Of a DNA stretch of 9,443 nucleotides, positions 1 through 5,775 are shown in pieces. The first letter of the stretch is position 1, and each line of letters starts with the position of its first letter. Below the pieces are notes generated by a model. The model saw only the letters and a list, made by a program, of their open reading frames with translations. It did no database searches and was not told where the DNA came from. The translations under genes were made by a program, and so were the position numbers. Location: the NCBI GenBank assembly GCA_029560455.1, contig JAKQKW010000107.1, forward strand, positions 1-9,443, in the 5' to 3' direction. The stretch comes from Candidatus Rifleibacteriota bacterium. GTDB taxonomy: Bacteria > Riflebacteria > Ozemobacteria > Ozemobacterales > Ozemobacteraceae.

Positions 1-504
1 TTTATGGTTCTGCTGGCCGCGATGATGGTTCCTGGGCAGATCGTCATGCTGCCCCTTTTTCTGTTCATGGCCAAATGGGGCATGATCGACAGTCTCTGGT
101 CGGTCATTCTGCCGGCAATCGCTTCGCCCTTCGGCGTTTACATGGTCAGACAGTATATGGATTCAATACCGATTCAGATGTCTGAAGCCGCTCAGATAGA
201 TGGCGCAAGTCACTATCAGGTTTTCCGGCACATTTACTTTCCGCTGTCGATGCCGATTCTTGCCACTTCCGGCATTTTTACGTTCATCACTCAGTGGAAC
301 GCTTTTCTCTGGCCGCTTATAACGCTTAACAGCGAGCGCTATTATACTCTTACCGTCGGTCTGTCAACGCTTCAGGATCAGCAGATGATGGATTTCGGCC
401 TGTTGATGGCCGGTGCCACTCTGGCGGCAGTGCCGATGGTAGCGGTGTTCATGTTCTTCTCGCGTTATATGCTTGAGGGCATGCGCAAAGGAGCCATTCA
501 GTGA
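1..504 (+). CDS. Carbohydrate ABC transporter permease (MalG/CUT1 type), 3' part
   Basis: Inner-membrane permease subunit of a binding-protein-dependent sugar importer. The reading frame is open to the left edge and the first visible Met lies inside a hydrophobic helix, so the true start is upstream. Visible are several hydrophobic membrane segments and the EAA loop that docks on the ATPase, at about residues 61-84 counted from the Met at base 4 (EAAQIDGASHYQVFRHIYFP). The C-terminus ends in the pattern common to CUT1 permeases (LEGMRKGAIQ). The stop overlaps the next gene by 4 bases (GTGA). Substrate cannot be read from the permease. Because the next genes are an amino-sugar kinase and murQ, I infer a murein-derived sugar such as N-acetylmuramic acid, N-acetylglucosamine or their disaccharide. 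The family call is firm; the substrate is a contextual guess. Confidence 0.9.
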   Translation, partial: FMVLLAAMMVPGQIVMLPLFLFMAKWGMIDSLWSVILPAIASPFGVYMVRQYMDSIPIQMSEAAQIDGASHYQVFRHIYFPLSMPILATSGIFTFITQWNAFLWPLITLNSERYYTLTVGLSTLQDQQMMDFGLLMAGATLAAVPMVAVFMFFSRYMLEGMRKGAIQ

Positions 505-1448
505 GCAGACTGACCATCAGCATAGACTGGGGCGGAACCGAGCTCAAGGGCGCCTGTTTCAATGAATCCGGCCTGGTTCGTGATTTCCGGTTTCCATCAG
601 GTAACCTGCGCGCAGTCGACGCGGCCGGCTGTAATGCCATCTGTCTTAAACTGCGCGACATGGCGGCGGCTCTGCCTGGCCGCAGCCATCTGTGGCTTAT
701 CGGTGCTGCAGGAGCAGACGATCTGCAGGCGGCGACAAGGCTGAAAGAAACCCTCAGCAGCTGCGACGGGCAATCTGAAGGCATCGAAATTTTCTCTGAC
801 TATGCCTGCAATCATGCAGCCTGCCTCGCTGGCGGCGACGGCATTCTCAGTATCAATGGCACCGGTTCGGTTCTTTATGGCACCAATGGCGAAAAAAGAG
901 CCAGAATTGGTGGCTGGGGCTATCTGCTCGACGAAACCCCTTCGGGCAGCCTGTTCGGGAAAAGGGCCGTCGAGGGTGTTCTGCGTCATCTTGAAGGGGA
1001 GCCCGGCTACGCGGCTTTTGCCCAGGCCTGGGAGCGCCGCTTCGACAAACCCGACCGGCGCCATATAATTGACGAACTTTACCGCAGCAGCGGCATTCAG
1101 AACCGTCTCGGCGCTTTTGCACCGGTTCTTACCGACGCATTTGATGCCGAAAGCAAGGCTGCCTCTCGCATGGTCATCGACTCGGTCAATCTGCTGGCAC
1201 GTTCTTTGACGCATCTGATGCAGCAACTGGCCATGAACCAGGCAGAAGCGGTCGGCTCGGGGGGGCTGTGGGCCGGATGGGCCCCTTTCCATGATCTGAT
1301 GACCGGTGCCTGTCGCCAGCACAAACTCGACATTACCTGGAAAAAGCGCGCCTGTGAGCTTTTCATGGGGCCGCTGATTCTGCATGCAAGAACTGATTAT
1401 GCCTCAGCCGATCTGAAAAAACTTTTAATCACCGGAGTTAAACAATGA
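501..1448 (+). CDS. BadF/BadG/BcrA-family sugar kinase, probable MurNAc/GlcNAc kinase (MurK-like)
   Basis: Predicted cytoplasmic ATP-dependent kinase of the ASKHA fold, 315 residues, a usual length for N-acetylglucosamine kinases of this family. Visible motifs are the N-terminal phosphate loop DWGGTELKG (9-17), a candidate catalytic Asp in FSDYACNHAA (Asp100), the second phosphate loop INGTGSVLYG (118-127), the GGWGYLLDE stretch (137-145) and the adenosine-site GSGGLWAG (252-259). The GTG start overlaps the permease stop and has AAAGGAG seven bases upstream (487-493). The stop overlaps murQ by ATGA. Clostridial MurK of this family phosphorylates both MurNAc and GlcNAc at O6. MurNAc-6-P is the substrate of MurQ, so the position fits that role. 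It is not AnmK, whose signature is absent, so direct use of 1,6-anhydro-MurNAc is not supported. The exact substrate is inferred. Confidence 0.82.
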   Translation: MSRLTISIDWGGTELKGACFNESGLVRDFRFPSGNLRAVDAAGCNAICLKLRDMAAALPGRSHLWLIGAAGADDLQAATRLKETLSSCDGQSEGIEIFSDYACNHAACLAGGDGILSINGTGSVLYGTNGEKRARIGGWGYLLDETPSGSLFGKRAVEGVLRHLEGEPGYAAFAQAWERRFDKPDRRHIIDELYRSSGIQNRLGAFAPVLTDAFDAESKAASRMVIDSVNLLARSLTHLMQQLAMNQAEAVGSGGLWAGWAPFHDLMTGACRQHKLDITWKKRACELFMGPLILHARTDYASADLKKLLITGVKQ

Positions 1449-2383
1449 CCGAAAGCAAGCTTCAGGGCAAAGCCGGCAGGACCGAAGCCACTCAGGCCCT
1501 TACCGAGACCCGTAATCCACGCACTATTTATATTGACCGAGTCAGCACCCGTGACGCGGTTAAGCTTTTCATCAATGAAGATCAGGCAATTTACAAGGCG
1601 GTCGAGGCTTGTTCAGAGCCGATAGCCCAGGCTATCGAGCTCATTGTCAGCGCTTTCAAAAAGGGCGGCCGACTGATTTATCTCGGCGCCGGAACTTCAG
1701 GCCGGCTTGGCGTTCTTGACGCATCTGAATGTCCCCCGACCTTCGGGGTTTCGCCGGATATGGTCATGGGAATCATTGCCGGCGGGTATCAGGCACTCAA
1801 CAATGCTGCTGAAGGGGCAGAAGACATCGTTTCAGCAGGGCGGGCCGACCTCATCGAGGTCAACTTCTGCAAAGATGACGTTCTGGTCGGCATCACCGCG
1901 TCGGGCACCACCCCTTACGTCGTCGGCGGCATCGACTACGCCCGTTCGATCGGGGCGCACACCGTATTACTCACCTGTAATCCTTATGGTGATCTGCCCA
2001 GAACCGATGTACTGATCAATCCGGCCGTCGGACCAGAGGTAATCACCGGCTCGACCCGCCTTAAAAGCGGCACGGCCTGCAAAATGGTTCTCAATATGCT
2101 TTCGAGCATCAGCATGATCAGGATCGGCAAGGTTTTTGAGAATCTGATGATCGATATGAGAGCTACCAACGCCAAGCTGCGACGCCGCGCTCTGCGCATT
2201 GTCATGGAAGGCGGCCAGGTGCCGAATTATCTCGCCGAAGCCAAGCTGCAGGAAGCGGATGGCGACGTTAAACTCGCGATTCTGCTCGCCCGAACCGATT
2301 TCACCGTCGAGCAGGCTAAGCTTAAACTGAAGCAGGCTGAAGGCGTGCTTTACAAAGCCATCGGAGACATCGACCATGAATAA
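1445..2383 (+). CDS. murQ: N-acetylmuramic acid 6-phosphate etherase
   Basis: Cytoplasmic etherase that cleaves the D-lactyl ether of MurNAc-6-P to give GlcNAc-6-P and D-lactate, the committing step of MurNAc catabolism. The 312-residue length is normal for MurQ. The SIS domain carries the hallmark YLGAGTSGRLGVLDASECPP (79-98). Glu95 in the SEC triplet and Glu126 in EGAED have the same 31-residue spacing as the catalytic Glu83 and Glu114 of the E. coli enzyme. TASGTTPYVVGG (151-162) and GSTRLKSGTACKMVLNM (202-218) are further conserved SIS segments. The C-terminal helices (about 260-305) match the small UBA-like module of the family. ATG overlaps the kinase stop as ATGA, with CCGGAG upstream (1432-1437). 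The 3' end overlaps the SpoIID gene by 8 bases. This is the most secure functional call in the window. Confidence 0.97.
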   Translation: MTESKLQGKAGRTEATQALTETRNPRTIYIDRVSTRDAVKLFINEDQAIYKAVEACSEPIAQAIELIVSAFKKGGRLIYLGAGTSGRLGVLDASECPPTFGVSPDMVMGIIAGGYQALNNAAEGAEDIVSAGRADLIEVNFCKDDVLVGITASGTTPYVVGGIDYARSIGAHTVLLTCNPYGDLPRTDVLINPAVGPEVITGSTRLKSGTACKMVLNMLSSISMIRIGKVFENLMIDMRATNAKLRRRALRIVMEGGQVPNYLAEAKLQEADGDVKLAILLARTDFTVEQAKLKLKQAEGVLYKAIGDIDHE

Positions 2384-3932
2384 ACTTCTACAGTCGCTTC
2401 TGGCGGTATTGCTCATCAACCTGGCAGCAGGTATGGCTATGGCAGCAAAAGCGCCCGAAGTTAAAATTCGCGTCGCCCAGTATGCCAGCAGAATTGAGGT
2501 CGTCATGCCGGCTGGCGGCACCTGGCAGGCCGACAAAAAGAGCGGAAAAATCATCCCCGACCGTGCCTACGTCATCACCGGGCAGCTGCAGACAAAGGCG
2601 GTGCGCCGCTATCACCTGATGGTTGGCTCAGGCAGTGCTGCCGACGAGAATCAGCTGCGCGCAACCGAACTCAAATTCAAAGCTTTCAAGACCCATCGCT
2701 TTCTCGCCGGCAATACCCCGGCACCGGGCTACCCTGACAATCGCGTCGTTTTTATCGGCGTCGGAATTTTTGCCGACGAGGCCGAAGCCCGCAAACTACA
2801 GGACAAGCTTGCCGCAGATGGTATTTCCAGCTGGGTTTTTATCGAAAATATCAGGCCGGCAACCGGAAAACTGCAGCTCAAGCTTGGCAAACAGACAATT
2901 ATCGAAAGCCTGACCGGCCTGAAATTCAGCAGCAAAGAGAACACAATTCTGCGCAAGGCCGAATTCGCAAAAGGCTACTCATGGCACGGCTTTGAAGACC
3001 GCAAATTCGCCGGCGACATGCTGATTCAATTCGGTGTCGAGAATTCGCTCGACTGCATCGAAATAACCGATCTCGAAAAGCTGCTCGTCGGAATTGTGCC
3101 CTCAGAAATATCGGCAAAGGCGCCGATGGCCGCCATGCAGGCCCAGGCAGTGGCAGCGAGAGGCGAGATGCTTTCCAAAAAGGGCGTTCGGCATCTGAAC
3201 GAGGGCTTCGACTTCTGTTCAGAGCAGCATTGCCAGGTTTACAAAGGCCTGCAGCCAACCGACCAGAATATTGCTGCCAGCATCTCCCCTACCCGTGGCC
3301 TGGTGCTCGAAAACCACAAGGGTGGCATACTTGACGCCGTCTATGGGGCCAACTGTGGCGGGCACTCTTCTGCAAATCAGAACATCTGGACCTCGAACGC
3401 CGACCCTCATCTACAGGGCGTTTCTGACATAAAAACCGGTATTAGAATTGATCTGACCAATGAAGAACAGGCGTGCAGCTTTATCAGCGCCCCGCCCGAC
3501 TGCTGGTGTGCGACTCCGGGAGTCGAAGGCGCTGACAAATTCAGATGGAAAAAGAGCCTGAGCCCGAAAGAATGGCAGACTGTAGAAGGCAAGGCTGCCA
3601 TTGGCAGAATCAGAGAGATCAGCGGTATCGTCAGAGAGATTTCAGGCCGCATCGTCAGCATCAAGCTGAGTGGCGAAAATGGCGAAAAGACGGTTTTAAA
3701 GGAACTGCCGATCAGACAGCTTTTTGGCGGGCTGCGTAGTTCGTTTTTCAAGGCCGACTGGAAACGCGACAAACAGGGGTTCATCAACGCCGCCGACTTT
3801 GAAGGGGCCGGCTGGGGTCACGGCGTCGGTATGTGTCAGACTGGAGCCCAGAGTATGGCGCTGGTAGGCCAAGCCTTTGCCGACATTCTGCTGCATTATT
3901 TTCCGGGGGCAAAACTGGTTAAACTTTACTAA
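2376..3932 (+). CDS. Secreted SpoIID/LytB-domain lytic transglycosylase with SPOR-like segment (paralog 1)
   Basis: 518 residues. A signal peptide is visible (hydrophobic about 4-20, probable cleavage near AMA at 21-23), so it should act in the periplasm or on the wall. Residues about 76-160 have the two-fold beta-alpha-beta look of a SPOR domain, clearest in VGIFADEAEARKLQDKLAAD (129-148). SPOR domains bind peptide-free glycan. The SpoIID core follows: VGIVPSEISAKAP (238-250) with the expected catalytic Glu244, QAQAVAARGEM (255-265), a Cys-His-Cys cluster CSEQHC (281-286) placed like the reported metal site of clostridial SpoIID, ANCGGHSS (325-332), and GHGVGMCQTGAQ (481-492). SpoIID cuts MurNAc-GlcNAc bonds in peptide-free strands, leaving 1,6-anhydro ends. 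ATG is preceded by GGAG at 2363-2366 and lies inside the end of murQ. A paralog lies at 5776-7368. The vegetative role is inferred. Confidence 0.9.
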   Translation: MNKLLQSLLAVLLINLAAGMAMAAKAPEVKIRVAQYASRIEVVMPAGGTWQADKKSGKIIPDRAYVITGQLQTKAVRRYHLMVGSGSAADENQLRATELKFKAFKTHRFLAGNTPAPGYPDNRVVFIGVGIFADEAEARKLQDKLAADGISSWVFIENIRPATGKLQLKLGKQTIIESLTGLKFSSKENTILRKAEFAKGYSWHGFEDRKFAGDMLIQFGVENSLDCIEITDLEKLLVGIVPSEISAKAPMAAMQAQAVAARGEMLSKKGVRHLNEGFDFCSEQHCQVYKGLQPTDQNIAASISPTRGLVLENHKGGILDAVYGANCGGHSSANQNIWTSNADPHLQGVSDIKTGIRIDLTNEEQACSFISAPPDCWCATPGVEGADKFRWKKSLSPKEWQTVEGKAAIGRIREISGIVREISGRIVSIKLSGENGEKTVLKELPIRQLFGGLRSSFFKADWKRDKQGFINAADFEGAGWGHGVGMCQTGAQSMALVGQAFADILLHYFPGAKLVKLY

Positions 3933-3944
3933 AAAATTCTCTGA

Positions 3945-3994
3945 CACCTGCCGATAGGCACTGCAAGTTCAGTGCAAAGGAGAAACAGCAGGTG
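3945..3994 (+). promoter_or_regulatory. Candidate leader structure sequestering a GTG start codon
   Basis: CACCTGC at 3945-3951 is perfectly complementary to GCAGGTG at 3988-3994, whose last three bases are the GTG start of the small lipoprotein gene. Nested inside is a second perfect hairpin, GCACTG (3958-3963) and CAGTGC (3970-3975) with a 6-base loop, ending just before the AAAGGAGA ribosome site (3976-3983). If folded, the start codon is paired and the ribosome site is squeezed between two stems. The complementarity is read directly; the control function is inference. Confidence 0.4.
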
Positions 3995-4141
3995 AAAAAA
4001 TACTTGTGGATGCTGATTGCAGTTGCAATAATGCTTTCCCCGATCGCAATCACCGGTTGCGGGTCTGATGATACTACTTCTGACAGTGTCGTTAAAAAGA
4101 CCATCGGCCCAGGCAATCTAGACAACTTCGAAGGCAAATAG
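3992..4141 (+). CDS. Very small predicted lipoprotein (49 aa)
   Basis: The GTG start is preceded by an excellent ribosome site AAAGGAGA (3976-3983, 8 bases away). The product begins MKKYLWMLIAVAIML, a short positively charged end plus hydrophobic stretch, followed by SPIAITGC, where the lipobox ITGC places the lipidated cysteine at residue 23. The mature part would be only 27 residues, starting CGSDDTTSD and ending NLDNFEGK, with Asp and Ser/Thr near the anchor. It starts 59 bases after the SpoIID stop in the same direction, with no obvious terminator between, so it is probably the next gene of the murein operon. The TAG stop is followed by 14 more in-frame codons before a TAA, so a single-base change or readthrough would lengthen it. 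I do not recognise the family. The lipoprotein call rests on the signal, lipobox and ribosome site. Confidence 0.68.
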   Translation: MKKYLWMLIAVAIMLSPIAITGCGSDDTTSDSVVKKTIGPGNLDNFEGK

Positions 4142-4160
4142 GGCCTGGATTTCAAAAGCA

Positions 4161-4292
4161 ATGTCAAAGCCAGAATCACGCAGTAAATCAAACTTTCAGA
4201 ACAGTGAAGACCGTATGCAAAAGCTGATCAAAGAGACTTTTGCCGCTCTCGACCAGCTTTCTGACCTTTTTAACGAAGTCAGAAACAACTGA
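4161..4292 (+). CDS. Possible small helical protein (43 aa), unrecognised
   Basis: An ATG-to-TGA frame of 43 residues, 19 bases after the small lipoprotein stop. The first 15 residues are polar and basic (SKPESRSKSN). The rest, RMQKLIKETFAALDQLSDLF and onward to the end, spaces hydrophobic residues at 3-4 positions (Met19, Leu22/Ile23, Phe27, Leu30, Leu33, Leu36/Phe37, Val40), as expected of an amphipathic or coiled-coil helix. The ribosome site is weak (only GGAT about 10 bases upstream), and the frame is short enough to occur by chance. The regular helix pattern, and the hairpin terminator 21 bases after its stop, support a real last gene of the operon. No signal peptide or known domain is seen. 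Confidence 0.35.
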   Translation: MSKPESRSKSNFQNSEDRMQKLIKETFAALDQLSDLFNEVRNN

Positions 4293-4312
4293 TATTTCCT
4301 GATCAGCGGTTG

Positions 4313-4357
4313 AACATCCCGCCCGGTACACCAGAAATGCCGGGCGGGATGTTTATT
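4313..4357 (+). terminator. Rho-independent terminator of the murQ/SpoIID operon
   Basis: A perfect 14-bp stem, AACATCCCGCCCGG (4313-4326) pairing with CCGGGCGGGATGTT (4340-4353), 13-base loop, followed by a modest T-rich tail (TATTT). It lies 21 bases after the 43-aa frame and just before the promoter of the amidase gene, so it separates two transcription units. Confidence 0.85.
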
Positions 4358-4385
4358 TGCGTGACAATTTATTTTCATGTATAAT
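4357..4385 (+). promoter_or_regulatory. Sigma-70-type promoter for the amidase gene
   Basis: A perfect TATAAT at 4380-4385 with a partial -35, TTGCGT (4357-4362), at the ideal 17-base spacing. The start codon follows 31 bases after the -10, and AGAGGTGA (4406-4413) serves as ribosome site. The -35 matches only in its TTG half, so strength is uncertain, but its place right after a terminator supports it. Confidence 0.65.
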
Positions 4386-4416
4386 GATCAGACAAAGTTG
4401 TTATTAGAGGTGAAGT

Positions 4417-5412
4417 ATGAAGTATCTGAGAATGATTGGTCTTTTAGCACTGTTTTTCGCTTTTATGCTCCCCTGCCTGGTTCGCGCCGACGTCGACACC
4501 CCTGACGTTCTTATTACCGGCAACCCTGATTTTATCGTATCCGGCTCAACCTATGGCCAGCATGAAACCGCAGTAATGGAAATGGACAAAGCCGTCAACA
4601 ACCTGATCGTCGGCGTTGACATGGAAAAGGCTGAAAAGGCCCTCGTCAGATGCTATGCCAGATTCAGATATGCTGAAACCGGCCGCTGGACAAGCTATCT
4701 GGCTTTTGATGGTGAATATCATTTTTCTGCCATCGACTCAGTTTCGGCCTGTCAGCTGATGTTCGTCGTCAGAGACCCCGAAAGAGGCAAAACTTCAGTA
4801 AAACATTTTTCCGTTCAGGGTAATTTTCTTGAAGCAAAGAAAATGGAATATTTCATGCAGAAACCGGCTCCGTTCGAAGTGAAAGCTGCCTGGGCCAAAC
4901 CCACAGTCGTAGCACGCGCCGCCTGGGGTGCCAGACCCCCAAAATCTTCATATACTCCTCATACCCCGCAGCGGCTGATCGTTCATCACAGCTATCTGCC
5001 GAACCAGGCTTCATACAAAGGCGCAGCCACCATTCGCGGCATTCAGAACTATCACATGGATGACCCGAAAACCAAATGGGCCGACATTGGCTACCACTTT
5101 CTGATCGGGCCTGATGGCGTTATTTATCAGGGCCGCCCCGAAGGCGTCGTTGGCGCTCACTGCTCACCCAATACAAATTCAGTAGGTGTCTGCGTCATCG
5201 GCGACTATGACGATAATAAAGACCAGCTTAACCCCAAAATTGAAGAATCTCTTCTTAACGTGCTGTCATGGCTGGCCTCGACCTACAAGATCGACCCGAA
5301 AACCAACCTTTACGGCCACTGCGACTTCGCCCCGAAGTCATGCCCGGGCACAATGCTTTACAAGAAACTGCCCGAATACCGCGAAAAACTTCTGAAAAAC
5401 ATCGGCCAGTAA
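4417..5412 (+). CDS. Secreted N-acetylmuramoyl-L-alanine amidase (Amidase_2/PGRP, T7-lysozyme type)
   Basis: 331 residues. A signal peptide (hydrophobic about 5-20) has a likely cleavage after VRA (22-24), so the enzyme should be periplasmic or extracellular. Residues about 25-150 form a separate, probably beta-rich module I do not recognise. The catalytic domain runs from about 163 to 325. It shows the Zn and catalytic set of T7 lysozyme: His190 in IVHHS, Tyr226 in GYHF, His301 in GHCDF, Lys307 and Cys309 in KSCPG. The 301/307/309 spacing equals that of T7 His122, Lys128 and Cys130. The reaction is hydrolysis of the MurNAc-L-Ala bond, releasing stem peptides and leaving bare glycan. The gene has its own promoter and terminator. 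Lying between two SpoIID paralogs, it plausibly supplies their peptide-free substrate. Amidase activity is well supported; physiological role is inferred. Confidence 0.93.
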   Translation: MKYLRMIGLLALFFAFMLPCLVRADVDTPDVLITGNPDFIVSGSTYGQHETAVMEMDKAVNNLIVGVDMEKAEKALVRCYARFRYAETGRWTSYLAFDGEYHFSAIDSVSACQLMFVVRDPERGKTSVKHFSVQGNFLEAKKMEYFMQKPAPFEVKAAWAKPTVVARAAWGARPPKSSYTPHTPQRLIVHHSYLPNQASYKGAATIRGIQNYHMDDPKTKWADIGYHFLIGPDGVIYQGRPEGVVGAHCSPNTNSVGVCVIGDYDDNKDQLNPKIEESLLNVLSWLASTYKIDPKTNLYGHCDFAPKSCPGTMLYKKLPEYREKLLKNIGQ

Positions 5413-5435
5413 CTCTTACTAACAGTTCTTAAATT

Positions 5436-5469
5436 CGCGGGCTGTCTCTCCAGAGACGGCCCGCGTTTT
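5436..5469 (+). terminator. Rho-independent terminator after the amidase gene
   Basis: A 13-bp stem, CGCGGGCTGTCTC (5436-5448) pairing with GAGACGGCCCGCG (5453-5465) with one G-T wobble, a 4-base TCCA loop and then TTTT. It sits 24 bases after the amidase stop. Confidence 0.9.
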
Positions 5470-5717
5470 ATTTGAGGCAAATTTAATTCCTTCTTTGTTT
5501 TCCGCTCTTTGTTTTTATATATAAACCAAGTCAAAGATCTCTCACCACCACAGCAAAAGCTAAGAACAAGAACAAAACCAGGCACAAAACAAGTCTGGTT
5601 GGCTCGCCAAGACCGATCTTATCGGGATTTATTTACCCCACCCAGCCCTTGGAATCAAGCAAGGTTTTGCACCAGCTTTGAGCGACCCAAGAATCCACAC
5701 AACCCCGCCGGAGACAA
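5470..5717. other. Intergenic spacer between convergent units, no gene seen
   Basis: About 250 bases between the two facing terminators. The left half is T-rich then A-rich, with TATATATAA near 5516-5524. The right half is richer in C. A plus-strand frame crosses it but continues into the antisense of the SpoIID gene and has no ribosome site. Only short weak dyads occur, such as CCTTG/CAAGG around 5647-5664. I see no tRNA, riboswitch or repeat signature. Confidence 0.5.
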
Positions 5718-5768
5718 AAAACAACACGCCGGTTCGGCATCAGAATGCGCGAACCGGCGTGTTGTTTT
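5718..5768 (-). terminator. Strong terminator of the second SpoIID gene (19-bp perfect stem)
   Basis: Bases 5718-5736 and 5750-5768 are perfect reverse complements over 19 bp. The 13-base loop can itself pair GCAT with ATGC (5737-5740 with 5745-5748). On the minus strand the stem follows the SpoIID stop by 7 bases and runs into six U residues (5716-5721 on the plus strand are all A). The plus-strand side also ends in TTTT, so it could stop traffic in both directions. Confidence 0.9.
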
Positions 5769-5775
5769 AAGGCGA

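Noticed and set aside
597..1385. Long antisense open frame (262 aa) opposite the kinase gene
   Set aside because: It lies wholly antisense to a gene with clear kinase motifs, has no ribosome site or recognisable domain, and looks like a codon-bias shadow.
1967..2554. Antisense open frame (195 aa) across the murQ/SpoIID junction
   Set aside because: It overlaps two well-supported genes on the other strand and shows no domain or start signal.
4361..4385. GTGACA as -35 for the amidase promoter
   Set aside because: It resembles TTGACA but is only 13 bases from the TATAAT. TTGCGT at 17 bases is a better geometric fit.
5580..5715. Possible tRNA or riboswitch in the spacer between the convergent units
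   Set aside because: Only short, weak dyads are present. There is no T-loop signature, no cloverleaf, and no gene directly downstream on the plus strand.
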